64,000 bases of DNA from Vibrio sp. RE88 (lineage in GTDB: Bacteria > Pseudomonadota > Gammaproteobacteria > Enterobacterales > Vibrionaceae), in assembly GCF_013113835.1 (NCBI RefSeq), contig NZ_VTYQ01000004.1, forward strand, positions 186,001-250,000, in the 5' to 3' direction. The position numbers and the translations under genes are program-made. Under the pieces are notes generated by a model, which worked only from the letters and a program-made list of their open reading frames with translations, did no database searches and was not told the origin of the DNA. Below, in pieces: positions 1-8,888 of this stretch. Every line of letters starts with the position of its first letter. Positions within the stretch are counted from its first letter, which is position 1.

Positions 1-159
1 CTCTCGATACTATTGGATCTGCTGCGGCTCAATAACTCCAATCCCTATTTCTCAGTTTGATTCATATACGCCTGTAAAATTATTGCCTCAAAAACTTAAG
101 CGGCTTGTCATTTTTCCCCGAGACACTGAGTGCTGGTGATATTAAAAGCTGGTATGACA

Positions 160-1509
160 ATGAGAGTAGCAATTTTTGGAAGCGGTTATGTGGGGCTGGT
201 ACAGGCCGCAGTTTTGAGTGATGCGGGGCATAATGTGTGCTGCATCGATGTGGATGAAGAGCGCGTTGAACAATTGAAAAATGGCGTTATCCCCATTTAT
301 GAGCCAGGACTAGAAAAGCTGGTTGCCGAGAATGCTTCTGCTGGACGACTCACTTTCACGGTTAGTGCAGAGCATGAACTGGATCGGTCAGATGTTATAT
401 TTATTGCGGTTGGTACTCCTCAGGATCAAGACGGTTCTGCTGATCTCAACTACGTACTCGCGGTCGCGTCAGAAATTGGTAAGTACATTCACGAAGACAA
501 AGTGGTGATCAATAAATCCACGGTGCCTGTGGGAACCGCTCAAGCTGTAGAGTGTGAAATTAAGCTTCAACTGGCCCGTCGAGGATTGAACTCGTTGGAC
601 GTGGCGGTGTTGTCCAACCCTGAATTTCTTAAAGAGGGCACCGCAGTTACCGACTGTACCCGCCCAGACCGAATCATTGTTGGCGTAGACAAACATCATG
701 GGCGCTATCAGCAACTCAAAGAACTGATGCGTGAACTCTATGCGCCGTTCAATCGCAATCATGAAAAACTGATTTTTATGGATGTAAAATCAGCGGAATT
801 AACTAAGTACGCGGCGAACAGCATGCTGGCAACTAAGATCAGCTTTATGAATGAAATGGCGAATATTGCGGAACGTGTTGGAGCAAATATTGAGGATGTG
901 CGCAAAGGCATTGGCAGTGATGAGCGTATTGGCTATCACTTTATCTATCCTGGTTGCGGTTATGGCGGTTCATGTTTCCCCAAGGACATCCAAGCTCTGA
1001 TCAAAACGTCCGAAAGTTTTGGTTACAGCAGTGACATTCTAAAGGCGGTGGAGAACGTCAACTATTATCAAAAGCGTAAATTATTCGATTTAATTCAAGA
1101 ACACTTTGGTGGACAGGCGGAGCTGAAAGGCAAAACATTTGCTTTATGGGGGCTGGCATTTAAACCACGTACCGACGACATGCGTGAAGCTCCGAGTCGT
1201 GTATTAATTGAAGCGCTGTGGGAGGCGGGCGCCAACGTTCAGGCCTTTGATCCCAAAGCAATGGAAGAAGCGCAGCGTATATACGGCTCTTGTTCAAAGC
1301 TCAGTTTAATGGGGACGAAGGAAGCGGCGCTCAATCAGGCAGATGGATTGATCATCTGTACGGAATGGCAGAATTTCAAAGCGCCAGATTTCGATTTTAT
1401 CAAGCAGACTTTGAAACAAGCGGTTATTTTTGATGGACGCAACTTATACGAGCCAGAGCGCTTGTCCAATCGAGGTATTCAGTACTACTCCATTGGTCGA
1501 CAAGTGTAA
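160..1509 (+). CDS. ugd: UDP-glucose 6-dehydrogenase
   Basis: Oxidises UDP-glucose to UDP-glucuronate with two NAD+, in the cytoplasm, supplying capsule, exopolysaccharide or LPS synthesis. The N-terminal Rossmann motif GSGYVG lies at residues 7-12 and the catalytic motif GCGYGGSCFPKD places the nucleophilic cysteine at about residue 272. The C-terminal UDP-binding domain carries WGLAFKPRTDDMREAPS. About 449 residues, longer than the roughly 390-residue E. coli type but usual for the other common class. The frame is open from a GTG at 130 and an ATG at 154; the ATG at 160 is preferred because MRVAIFGSGY is where family members begin, but no strong ribosome site decides it. A polysaccharide locus may lie to the left, outside the window. 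Confidence 0.95.
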   Translation: MRVAIFGSGYVGLVQAAVLSDAGHNVCCIDVDEERVEQLKNGVIPIYEPGLEKLVAENASAGRLTFTVSAEHELDRSDVIFIAVGTPQDQDGSADLNYVLAVASEIGKYIHEDKVVINKSTVPVGTAQAVECEIKLQLARRGLNSLDVAVLSNPEFLKEGTAVTDCTRPDRIIVGVDKHHGRYQQLKELMRELYAPFNRNHEKLIFMDVKSAELTKYAANSMLATKISFMNEMANIAERVGANIEDVRKGIGSDERIGYHFIYPGCGYGGSCFPKDIQALIKTSESFGYSSDILKAVENVNYYQKRKLFDLIQEHFGGQAELKGKTFALWGLAFKPRTDDMREAPSRVLIEALWEAGANVQAFDPKAMEEAQRIYGSCSKLSLMGTKEAALNQADGLIICTEWQNFKAPDFDFIKQTLKQAVIFDGRNLYEPERLSNRGIQYYSIGRQV

Positions 1510-1532
1510 GGATTACAAGGTCGCAATAGGGA

Positions 1533-1553
1533 AAGGGGCGAGCCATGCCCCTT
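1533..1553. terminator. Hairpin between ugd and RDD gene
   Basis: A 7-bp GC-rich stem (aaggggc / gcccctt) with a 7-nt loop lies between the convergent ugd and RDD genes. The T-run is weak, so it is a possible bidirectional terminator only. Confidence 0.5.
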
Positions 1554-1560
1554 GTCATCG

Positions 1561-2022
1561 TTATCCTAGAAACTCTGCTTGCTTTGCAGGCTGATTCACG
1601 ACTCTGACCACGACTGTGTTGGCAATCAAATCGTGCCAGCCTTGCTTCTTGCTGTTAAAAGCTATCCAGATGAAGCCTAAACAAAGAGGAATTGCACTGA
1701 CGTAATACGCAACATAACGGAGAACAGATTTTGAAAAAGTCAGCCTTTCACCTGTATCTGCGTCACGCACTTCCAGCTTAAGTGCGATTTTGCCCGGTGT
1801 GGCTGAGCGATACATCCAAAATGCGACGGTTGCGATAAGCGGGCAAACCCAGTTAAGTACGAGATCCCAACCCCCCAACAAGAAATCCTCTGAACTCCAG
1901 TAAAGCTCTCCATATACCCAGTGCATGAGTGGGGTAGTCAGCAGTAGTAGGAGGACGGTATCAATAAGTGAGGCTCCAAGGCGCACCCAGAACCCTGCGT
2001 ATTCTAATGATTTTTCTTCCAT
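1561..2022 (-). CDS. RDD family membrane protein
   Basis: A 153-residue inner-membrane protein of the RDD family. The family signature is visible as RLGASLID near residue 14 (Arg and Asp within the first membrane segment) and GWHDLIANTVVV near the C-terminus. Hydrophobic segments lie at about residues 12-36, 55-75 and 100-122. RDD proteins have no single agreed function; some have been linked to ion exchange. It converges on ugd and looks like a single-gene unit. The ATG start gives the RDD domain right at the N-terminus, as is normal. Confidence 0.85.
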   Translation of the reverse strand: MEEKSLEYAGFWVRLGASLIDTVLLLLLTTPLMHWVYGELYWSSEDFLLGGWDLVLNWVCPLIATVAFWMYRSATPGKIALKLEVRDADTGERLTFSKSVLRYVAYYVSAIPLCLGFIWIAFNSKKQGWHDLIANTVVVRVVNQPAKQAEFLG

Positions 2023-2166
2023 TTCTTAAACCTTCTAGCCATTGTTGAACCTATTTATAGTTAGGTCTGATTGTTTTTGTAGTCATAAGTAATACAGGGA
2101 ATGTATCAGAAGCTGGAAGTGAAATGACCCCTCATCGTCGAATCTAACCAAATCATGACGCAAGTT

Positions 2167-2198
2167 ACCTAGAAGCGGATGACATTTCGCTTCTAGGT
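2167..2198 (-). terminator. Stem-loop downstream of the DUF3012 lipoprotein
   Basis: Perfect 11-bp inverted repeat (acctagaagcg / cgcttctaggt) with a 10-nt loop, starting 11 bp past the stop codon of the minus-strand lipoprotein gene. It has no T-run, so it may protect the mRNA 3' end or need a cofactor for termination. Confidence 0.5.
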
Positions 2199-2208
2199 CG
2201 TTTCGCAC

Positions 2209-2472
2209 CTACAGAATGCAATGTTTGGCGTAGCTGGTGGCTTCGTTTGCCGTCCACTCGCCTTTCGGTTTATCCGCTAGGTCCTGACACCAAGCCTCGC
2301 TACCGACCGTATTCTGAAAAACACAGTGCTTAGCAAAGTCTAGCGCTCCTTGTGCATTCCACTCGCTCTTTGGTTTATCCTGCATGTTGTCACACCATTT
2401 CTGTGTGCCGACTTCTTCTTGGCATGCGCTCAGTGCTATCATTGCAGCAAGAACGAAAACTATTCTTTTCAT
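2209..2472 (-). CDS. Small lipoprotein with two DUF3012-like repeats
   Basis: An 87-residue predicted lipoprotein. The signal sequence MKRIVFVLAAMIALSAC ends in a lipobox (LSAC) with acylated Cys17. The mature part is two head-to-tail copies of a roughly 32-residue unit of pattern VG(T/S)xxWCxxxxxKPKxEWxAxxAxxxAKHC, each with two cysteines. I recognise this as the DUF3012 family of small Vibrionaceae lipoproteins; function unknown. The frame is open 17 codons further upstream, but the internal ATG has a purine-rich GAGAG site in front and starts the signal peptide, so it is chosen. The paired cysteines per repeat suggest disulfides in the periplasm. Confidence 0.8.
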   Translation of the reverse strand: MKRIVFVLAAMIALSACQEEVGTQKWCDNMQDKPKSEWNAQGALDFAKHCVFQNTVGSEAWCQDLADKPKGEWTANEATSYAKHCIL

Positions 2473-2578
2473 CGTTTCTCTCAATTTTTTGTTTGCGTCA
2501 CTATACCCAAATTTGCTTCTCAAGTGTGTAATTTACGGCTTATTCGATGGCTTGTTGCATTAAGAAATGCATCAAATT

Positions 2579-2596
2579 TGGTGAATTGTGTCACTG
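2579..2596. promoter_or_regulatory. Possible CRP site upstream of the rbs operon
   Basis: TGGTGA-N6-TCACTG resembles the CRP consensus TGTGA-N6-TCACA with one mismatch per half. It sits about 90 bp upstream of the RbsR-type operator, which suits catabolite control of ribose use. Inferred from pattern only. Confidence 0.4.
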
Positions 2597-2683
2597 TTTG
2601 GCGCTGTTAAAATCATCAATTAAGGATCCGTTTCACACTCTAAAGATGAGTGACTCGCAAAACTGATGTCAACGATTATGATT

Positions 2684-2703
2684 TCATCGAAACGTTTCGA
2701 TGA
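2684..2703. promoter_or_regulatory. RbsR operator
   Basis: A 20-bp perfect palindrome, tcatcgaaacgtttcgatga, 76 bp upstream of rbsD. Its core CGAAACGTTTCG is the shape expected for the LacI-family ribose repressor RbsR (central CG, like the E. coli rbs operator). RbsR is encoded at the end of this operon, so ribose-relieved autoregulation of rbsDACBKR is the natural reading. Confidence 0.85.
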
Positions 2704-2779
2704 GTTTTCTGTTAATAACGAATCCAGTACGAAATAGAAACTCAACGCAGTTTGAACGTGTAATCGATAGGTCGATGAA

Positions 2780-3199
2780 ATGAAAAAAAGTACCCTGATA
2801 AACTCTGAACTTTCTTACCTCGTGGCGACACTAGGCCATACTGATGAAATCACGATATGTGATGCAGGCTTGCCGATTCCTGAGCAGGTGCAGCGTGTGG
2901 ATCTCGCGTTGACTCATGGAGTGCCGAGCTTTCTGGAAACAGTGCGAGTGATTCTTTCAGAGTCGCAAATAGAAGGGGTGATCATCGCTGAAGAGTTTGC
3001 TTCCGTCAGTCCTGCGCATCATGAAACTCTGATTGCTGAGCTGCGTGCTGAAGAAGAGCAGACAGGAAAAACCATTTCGGTGGTCTATGTGCCACATGAA
3101 GAATTCAAAACGCGTACGCAGCAAAGCCGTGCCGTAGTAAGAACGGGTGAGTGTACACCTTACGCCAATGTAATTTTCCAAGCTGGTGTTGTGTTTTAA
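2780..3199 (+). CDS. rbsD: D-ribose pyranase
   Basis: Interconverts beta-pyranose and beta-furanose forms of D-ribose so that ribokinase receives the furanose. The 139 residues match the usual RbsD length; the N-terminus MKKSTLINSELSYLVATLGH carries the conserved histidine used in catalysis, and the C-terminus contains RTGECTPYANVIFQAGVVF, the family hallmark. First gene of rbsDACBKR, 24 bp before rbsA. It is cytoplasmic and forms a multimeric ring in characterised relatives. The ATG start is preceded by a short AGG-type site. Confidence 0.96.
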   Translation: MKKSTLINSELSYLVATLGHTDEITICDAGLPIPEQVQRVDLALTHGVPSFLETVRVILSESQIEGVIIAEEFASVSPAHHETLIAELRAEEEQTGKTISVVYVPHEEFKTRTQQSRAVVRTGECTPYANVIFQAGVVF

Positions 3200-3223
3200 G
3201 CCGTTTGAGACTGAGGACCAATT

Positions 3224-4729
3224 ATGACTCAAGCTATTCTACAACTGAGTGAAATTGAGAAAGCTTTCCCCGGCGTTAAAGCCTTGGATAAATCGAGCCT
3301 GAACGTTTATCCCGGTAAAGTGATGGCTTTGATGGGTGAAAACGGTGCGGGCAAGTCAACGTTGATGAAAGTGTTGACGGGAATCTACAGCAAAGATTCG
3401 GGTAGCATCCATTATCAAGGCCAACCAGCTGCGTTCAAAGGCCCGCGTGATTCGCAGGAAGCGGGAATCAGCATTATTCACCAAGAGCTAAACCTGATCC
3501 CTGAACTCACGATTGCAGAAAATATCTTCCTTGGCCGAGAGTTTACAGGCGCGATGGGTCGAATTCAGTGGGACAAAATGTACGCTGAAGCGGACAAATT
3601 GTTAGCAAGGCTGAACGTAAAGCACAGTGCTAAGCAACTATTAGGCGAGCTCAGCCTCGGTGAACAGCAGATGGTAGAGATTGCTAAAGCACTGTCGTTT
3701 GAGTCGAAAGTCATCATTATGGATGAGCCGACCGATGCACTGACGGATACCGAAACCGAGTCTTTGTTTGCCGTGATTCGAGAATTACGTGAGCAGGGCT
3801 GCGGCATTGTTTATATCTCTCACCGTCTGAAAGAGATTTTTGAAATCTGCGATGACATTACAGTGCTTCGTGACGGAAAGTTCATTGGCGAGTGCGCTGT
3901 AGCGTCGACTGACGAAGATGGACTGATTGAGATTATGGTTGGCCGTAAGCTGGAAGAGCAATATCCACGTATTGACGTTCAACACGGTGACACCTGCCTT
4001 GAAGTGGTTGGGTTGACAGGCTCTGGCGTTCACGACGTCAGTTTTAAACTCCAGCGCGGTGAGATACTCGGTGTCTCGGGTTTGATGGGTGCTGGTCGAA
4101 CTGAATTGATGAAAGTCATCTATGGCGCTCTACCTAGTGAGCGCGGTGTAATCAATCTAAATAACAAGACGATTAATCCGGTGAGCCCACAAGATGGCCT
4201 TGCAAATGGTATTGCTTACATCTCTGAAGACCGTAAGGGTGATGGCTTAGTCTTAGGCTTGTCAGTAAAAGAGAACATGTCGCTTTGCTCTCTGGATAAG
4301 TTAACCAAAGGTGGTCGAATTCAGCATGGCGACGAAGTGGTTGCTGTCGAAGACTTTATCAAGCTTTTCAACATCAAGACTCCAACTCGCGATCAGATCA
4401 TTGGCAATCTATCTGGTGGTAACCAGCAGAAGGTGGCGATAGCGAAAGGTCTGATGACTAAACCTAAGGTACTGATTCTTGACGAACCTACACGTGGTGT
4501 CGATGTCGGTGCAAAGAAAGAAATTTACCAGCTCATCAACAAATTCAAGGCCGAAGGCATGAGTATCATTCTGGTCTCTTCAGAAATGCCGGAAGTGTTG
4601 GGAATGAGCGACCGCATCATTGTGATGCACGAAGGCCGCATTAGTGGTGAGTTTGATGCCAAAGACGCCGATCAGGAGAAGTTGTTGGCGTGTGCAGTAG
4701 GCAAAGAAATAAATGAGGAAGCAGCATGA
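3224..4729 (+). CDS. rbsA: Ribose ABC transporter, ATP-binding protein
   Basis: Energises ribose import. It is a 501-residue double-ABC protein of the carbohydrate CUT2 class. The first domain has Walker [10 protein letters not shown] near residue 38 and signature [15 protein letters not shown]; the second has [15 protein letters not shown] and Walker [15 protein letters not shown]. As in other CUT2 ATPases the second domain departs from a canonical Walker A ([10 protein letters not shown]). Its TGA overlaps the ATG of rbsC (ATGA at 4726-4729), indicating translational coupling. It works at the inner membrane with RbsC and RbsB. Confidence 0.97.
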   Translation: MTQAILQLSEIEKAFPGVKALDKSSLNVYPGKVMALMGENGAGKSTLMKVLTGIYSKDSGSIHYQGQPAAFKGPRDSQEAGISIIHQELNLIPELTIAENIFLGREFTGAMGRIQWDKMYAEADKLLARLNVKHSAKQLLGELSLGEQQMVEIAKALSFESKVIIMDEPTDALTDTETESLFAVIRELREQGCGIVYISHRLKEIFEICDDITVLRDGKFIGECAVASTDEDGLIEIMVGRKLEEQYPRIDVQHGDTCLEVVGLTGSGVHDVSFKLQRGEILGVSGLMGAGRTELMKVIYGALPSERGVINLNNKTINPVSPQDGLANGIAYISEDRKGDGLVLGLSVKENMSLCSLDKLTKGGRIQHGDEVVAVEDFIKLFNIKTPTRDQIIGNLSGGNQQKVAIAKGLMTKPKVLILDEPTRGVDVGAKKEIYQLINKFKAEGMSIILVSSEMPEVLGMSDRIIVMHEGRISGEFDAKDADQEKLLACAVGKEINEEAA

Positions 4730-5709
4730 GTACTAATACCATGAGCAAACCAAATGAAGCGGGCAGCAAGAAGCTGTTCAGCAAAGAGTGGCTGATTGAA
4801 CAAAAGTCTCTCATTGCACTTATCTTCCTGATTGTTGTTGTATCGTTCCTTAACCCCAACTTTTTTACGGTCGACAACATTCTTAACATTCTGCGTCAGA
4901 CCTCAGTAAACGCAATTATTGCGGTAGGTATGACTTTGGTTATCTTGACCGCAGGTATTGATCTGAGTGTCGGCTCGGTTCTGGCTTTATGTGGTGCCTT
5001 TGCTGCCAGTTTGATCGCTGTGGAAGTACCAGTTTTGGTGGCGGTTCCAACGGCCTTGTTTGCTGGGGCAGCACTGGGTGCTATCAGCGGTATCATCATC
5101 GCCAAAGGCAAGGTGCAAGCGTTTATCGCGACACTGGTAACCATGACCTTGTTGCGTGGTGTCACTATGGTTTACACCGATGGTCGCCCAATTTCGACAG
5201 GTTTTACTGATACCGCTGATGCTTTCGCATGGTTTGGTACAGGTTACGCTTTGGGAATTCCGGTTCCAGTCTGGTTGATGGTCATCGTTTTCGCTGCGGC
5301 TTGGTACCTACTTAACCACACGCGCTTTGGTCGCTATGTGTATGCATTAGGCGGTAACGAATCTGCGACACGCCTATCTGGCATCAATGTTGATCGCGTT
5401 AAGATTGGTGTCTACGCCATATGTGGCCTGTTGTCGGCACTGGCTGGCATCATTATCACATCTCGTCTTTCTTCTGCTCAGCCAACCGCCGGTATGGGCT
5501 ATGAGCTGGATGCCATTGCAGCCGTAGTACTCGGTGGTACTAGCTTAATGGGCGGTAAAGGTCGAATCATGGGCACATTAATCGGTGCACTCATCATCGG
5601 CTTCCTAAACAACGCTCTGAACTTGCTCGACGTTTCATCTTACTACCAGATGATTGCTAAAGCCGTAGTTATTCTGCTGGCTGTACTGGTCGACAACAAG
5701 AATAAGTAA
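4726..5709 (+). CDS. rbsC: Ribose ABC transporter, permease
   Basis: Membrane channel of the ribose importer, 327 residues with about eight to ten hydrophobic segments. The BPD_transp_2 family signature is seen in [20 protein letters not shown] and in the later [27 protein letters not shown] segment. A hydrophilic, lysine-rich N-terminal stretch of about 25 residues faces the cytoplasm. The start codon overlaps the stop of rbsA; a 58-bp spacer holding a hairpin separates it from rbsB. Confidence 0.96.
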   Translation: MSTNTMSKPNEAGSKKLFSKEWLIEQKSLIALIFLIVVVSFLNPNFFTVDNILNILRQTSVNAIIAVGMTLVILTAGIDLSVGSVLALCGAFAASLIAVEVPVLVAVPTALFAGAALGAISGIIIAKGKVQAFIATLVTMTLLRGVTMVYTDGRPISTGFTDTADAFAWFGTGYALGIPVPVWLMVIVFAAAWYLLNHTRFGRYVYALGGNESATRLSGINVDRVKIGVYAICGLLSALAGIIITSRLSSAQPTAGMGYELDAIAAVVLGGTSLMGGKGRIMGTLIGALIIGFLNNALNLLDVSSYYQMIAKAVVILLAVLVDNKNK

Positions 5710-5719
5710 TTCAAAAAAA

Positions 5720-5744
5720 GGCTTGGAGGTAAGTACTCCGAGCC
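5720..5744 (+). terminator. Intercistronic hairpin rbsC-rbsB
   Basis: Stem ggcttggag / ctccgagcc (one G-U pair) with a 7-nt loop lies just after rbsC and has no T-run behind it. In transport operons such hairpins typically let the abundant binding-protein message accumulate relative to membrane-protein message; here that would uncouple rbsB from rbsDAC. Confidence 0.6.
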
Positions 5745-5767
5745 ACCCTACACAAGGACTAAACACA

Positions 5768-6646
5768 ATGAAAAAACTCGCAACTCTTATCTCTGCTGCA
5801 CTTCTTTCATCCACCGTCTCTATTTCAGCACAGGCGCAAGATACGGTGGCTATCGTACTGTCGACGCTGAACAACCCTTTCTTCGTTACGATGAAAGATG
5901 GCGCAGAAGCAAAAGCGAAAGAGCTGGGCTACGACCTGATTGTTCTGGATTCACAAAATGACCCAAGTAAAGAGCTGTCTAACGTTGAAGACCTGACGGT
6001 ACGTGGCGTAAAGGCGATTCTGATCAACCCAACAGATTCTGATGCCGTTTCAAATGCGATTCGCATGGCAAACCGCTCTGACATTCCTGTACTGACTCTA
6101 GACCGAGGTGCAAGCCGTGGTGACGTTGTAAGCCACATCGCTTCAGATAACGTAGTAGGCGGTGAAATGGCGGGTCACTTCATCATGGAAAAAGTGGGTG
6201 AAAAAGCGAAAGTTATTCAGCTAGAAGGTATTGCGGGCACGTCGGCTGCACGTGAACGTGGCGAAGGTTTCATGAACGCTGTGAAAGGCAGTAAAATGGA
6301 ACTACTGGCCAGTCAGCCTGCTGATTTCGACCGCACCAAAGGCCTAAACGTAATGGAAAACCTGCTAGCTGCAAATCCAAACGTACAAGCGGTATTTGCC
6401 CAAAATGATGAAATGGCACTAGGCGCGCTGCGTGCTGTTCAAGCATCAGGCAAAGATGTGATGATCGTTGGCTTCGATGGTACTGATGATGGTATCGCTG
6501 CAGTTAACCGCGGCAAACTGGCTGCGACGGTTGCTCAGCAGCCAGATCTTATCGGTTCATTAGGTATCGAAACTGCAGACAAAGTACTGAAAGGTGAGTC
6601 TGTTGAAGAGTACATCCCAGTGCCTCTGAAAGTAATCACTAAGTAA
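5768..6646 (+). CDS. rbsB: Ribose-binding periplasmic protein
   Basis: Captures ribose in the periplasm and delivers it to RbsAC. The 292-residue product begins with a Sec signal peptide, [23 protein letters not shown], likely cut after AQA, followed by the type I periplasmic-binding fold ([37 protein letters not shown]). The frame is open upstream to 5723, but that part overlaps the hairpin; the ATG at 5768 has AAGGA placed upstream and starts the signal peptide. Confidence 0.96.
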   Translation: MKKLATLISAALLSSTVSISAQAQDTVAIVLSTLNNPFFVTMKDGAEAKAKELGYDLIVLDSQNDPSKELSNVEDLTVRGVKAILINPTDSDAVSNAIRMANRSDIPVLTLDRGASRGDVVSHIASDNVVGGEMAGHFIMEKVGEKAKVIQLEGIAGTSAARERGEGFMNAVKGSKMELLASQPADFDRTKGLNVMENLLAANPNVQAVFAQNDEMALGALRAVQASGKDVMIVGFDGTDDGIAAVNRGKLAATVAQQPDLIGSLGIETADKVLKGESVEEYIPVPLKVITK

Positions 6647-6656
6647 TGTGAATTTT

Positions 6657-6735
6657 GCCCTTCTCCCCATTTTAATCTGTCGTTTCGGGGAGGAGGGCAA
6701 ATAAGCTTGCGCTTTTGCGAGAGCGCAAACTTATT
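6657..6735 (+). terminator. Double hairpin between rbsB and rbsK
   Basis: Two consecutive inverted repeats follow rbsB: gcccttctcccc / ggggaggagggc (6657-6698, one G-U pair) and aataagcttgcgct / agcgcaaacttatt (6700-6735, one mismatch). Neither is followed by a clean T-run, so partial termination or 3'-end protection that lowers rbsKR relative to rbsB is likely. Confidence 0.6.
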
Positions 6736-6782
6736 ACTCCCGTTCCAAATTAGTAAGGTTCAATTGAACCGAGGATAACCGT

Positions 6783-7703
6783 ATGAATAAGTTAGTGGTA
6801 TTAGGTAGTGTTAACGCTGACCATGTTCTCCAAGTGCCTTCTTTTCCTCGCCCAGGCGAGACGTTGCATGGTCGCAACTATCAAGTTATCCCAGGTGGTA
6901 AAGGGGCAAACCAAGCCGTAGCGGCGGCCCGATTAAACGCAGACACAGGATTCATCGCCTGCGTTGGTGATGATGCGTTTGGTATCAATATTCGTGAAAA
7001 CTTCAAAATGGACAACATCAACATTGCTGGCGTCAAAATGCAGCCAAATTGTCCGACCGGAATTGCCATGATTCAGGTAGCTGAAAGCGGTGAGAACAGT
7101 ATTTGTATCTCCGCGGAGGCGAACGCAAAGTTGACGGAAGACACGATTGAGGTTGATTTAGAGCGAATTCGTCAGGCCAACTATCTGCTTATGCAGTTGG
7201 AAACGCCGATGTGTGGCATTGAAAAAGCCGCCCAAGTTGCGAAAGCGTCGAGAACCAACGTTATCCTTAACCCAGCGCCAGCGCGCGAGTTATCGGATGA
7301 GCTGCTTGCTTGTATTGATGTGATTACACCAAATGAGACTGAAGCAGAAGTGCTTACTGGTGTGACGGTAACAGATAACGAGTCAGCACAAGAAGCAGCA
7401 AATGCGCTTCACCGTAAAGGTATTGAAATCGTATTGATTACGCTTGGGGCTAAAGGGGTATGGCTAAGTCAGAATGGACGTGGTGAACTAATCTCAGGCT
7501 TCAGAGTCGAAGCAACAGACACAACGGCCGCAGGCGATACCTTTAATGGGGCCTTGGTCACTGGTTTATTAGAAGATTTGCCTCTAGAATCTGCGATAAA
7601 GTTTGCTCACGCTGCTGCTGCCATTTCCGTCACACGTTTTGGCGCTCAGACTTCAATCCCTAGTCGAGATGAAGTCGATGCTTTTCTGGAGCAACACAAT
7701 TAG
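6783..7703 (+). CDS. rbsK: Ribokinase
   Basis: Phosphorylates D-ribose to ribose 5-phosphate with ATP. It is 306 residues of the PfkB carbohydrate-kinase family. The N-terminal signature GGKGANQAVAAARL lies near residue 39, and the C-terminal signature DTTAAGDTFNGALV places the catalytic base at Asp252. The GAGGATAA site precedes the ATG. The gene follows the double hairpin after rbsB and is 22 bp before rbsR, so the six genes can be one transcript with stepped expression. Confidence 0.96.
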   Translation: MNKLVVLGSVNADHVLQVPSFPRPGETLHGRNYQVIPGGKGANQAVAAARLNADTGFIACVGDDAFGINIRENFKMDNINIAGVKMQPNCPTGIAMIQVAESGENSICISAEANAKLTEDTIEVDLERIRQANYLLMQLETPMCGIEKAAQVAKASRTNVILNPAPARELSDELLACIDVITPNETEAEVLTGVTVTDNESAQEAANALHRKGIEIVLITLGAKGVWLSQNGRGELISGFRVEATDTTAAGDTFNGALVTGLLEDLPLESAIKFAHAAAAISVTRFGAQTSIPSRDEVDAFLEQHN

Positions 7704-7725
7704 TCAAATATAAGGAGATAATTAC

Positions 7726-8730
7726 ATGGCTACAATGAAAGATATTGCCCGGCTTGCCGGTGTTTCCACTTCTACTGTCAGCCATGTTATTAACAAATCT
7801 CGTTATGTGAGTGAAGAAATTTCTGAGCGGGTGAACAAAGCCGCTCAGGAACTCAACTACACGCCTTCCGCGCTCGCCCGTAGCCTCAAAATCAATCGCA
7901 CCAAAACCATTGGCATGTTAGTGACGACCTCTACAAACCCCTTCTTTGGTGAAGTGGTTAAGGGGGTTGAACGCAGCTGTTACCAACAAGGCTATAACCT
8001 CATTTTGTGTAACACCGAGGGGGATAACGAACGCATGCGCGAGTCAATTAACACCTTATTGCAAAAGCGCGTAGACGGTTTGATCCTTATGTGTTCTTCT
8101 TTGGAAGGCGAGCGCATAGACGTGTTCGAGAAATATCCTGATATTCCAGTGGTTGTGATGGATTGGGGCCCGATGTTGTTTACCAGTGACAAGATTCAGG
8201 ACAACTCATTGCGTGGTGGCTATATTGCCGCCAAGCATCTGATTGAATCTGGCCATAAGGATATCGGCTGTATTACCGGGCCGTTAGTGAAGCATCAAGC
8301 TCAGATGCGTTATGAAGGCTACAAACGCGCGTTAATAGAAGCAGATTTAGAGTTCAACCCAAATTGGATTATCGAGTCTGACTTCGAATGTGAAGGCGGC
8401 TATGACGCTTTTAACAAGATGCATGCGAAAGGGCCTCTGCCAAGCTCCATCTTTGTCTGTAACGATATGATGTCGATGGGCGTGATTAATGCCGCCAACG
8501 AAAAAGGTATTCGTGTACCTCAAGATTTATCGATCATCGGCTATGACGATATTCAAATCTCTAAATTTATGACTCCCTCACTGACGACCATTCATCAGCC
8601 AAAATACCGCTTGGGTAAAGCGGCGGTGGAAGCGTTGTTGAAAAAATTGGATGGTGGAGAGACGGAGCCGCAAGTTGTCCAGCTCGAACCAACGCTGATT
8701 GAGCGTAAAACGGTTCGCGCGCTTTCCTAG
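7726..8730 (+). CDS. rbsR: Ribose operon repressor, LacI family
   Basis: A 334-residue LacI/GalR-family regulator. The N-terminal helix-turn-helix with hinge is textbook (MATMKDIARLAGVSTSTVSHVINKSRYVSEE), followed by the ligand-binding core (TIGMLVTTSTNPFFGEVVKGVE). It ends the rbs operon, 22 bp after rbsK, with an AAGGAG site before the ATG. Its predicted operator is the 20-bp palindrome in front of rbsD, which would make the operon self-regulated with ribose as inducer. Confidence 0.94.
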   Translation: MATMKDIARLAGVSTSTVSHVINKSRYVSEEISERVNKAAQELNYTPSALARSLKINRTKTIGMLVTTSTNPFFGEVVKGVERSCYQQGYNLILCNTEGDNERMRESINTLLQKRVDGLILMCSSLEGERIDVFEKYPDIPVVVMDWGPMLFTSDKIQDNSLRGGYIAAKHLIESGHKDIGCITGPLVKHQAQMRYEGYKRALIEADLEFNPNWIIESDFECEGGYDAFNKMHAKGPLPSSIFVCNDMMSMGVINAANEKGIRVPQDLSIIGYDDIQISKFMTPSLTTIHQPKYRLGKAAVEALLKKLDGGETEPQVVQLEPTLIERKTVRALS

Positions 8731-8888
8731 AACCATCGCAAGTCTTTCAGTTTCCACAGTTTTTTTAGGGCTAATTTTGAAATAAAAATTTGTGGACTAA
8801 AACTGCATATTGAGTGCCATTTACACCTTTTTCATAAGTTTGTGCTAAACCTTAAGTTAGAGAAATAGTATTAGGGGTTAGACAAGAA

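Noticed and set aside
1..153. Two short + strand frames open to the left edge (one ending at 60, one at 139) that could be the tail of an upstream gene.
   Set aside because: Both are short enough to be open by chance and neither shows a recognisable C-terminus, so none is annotated.
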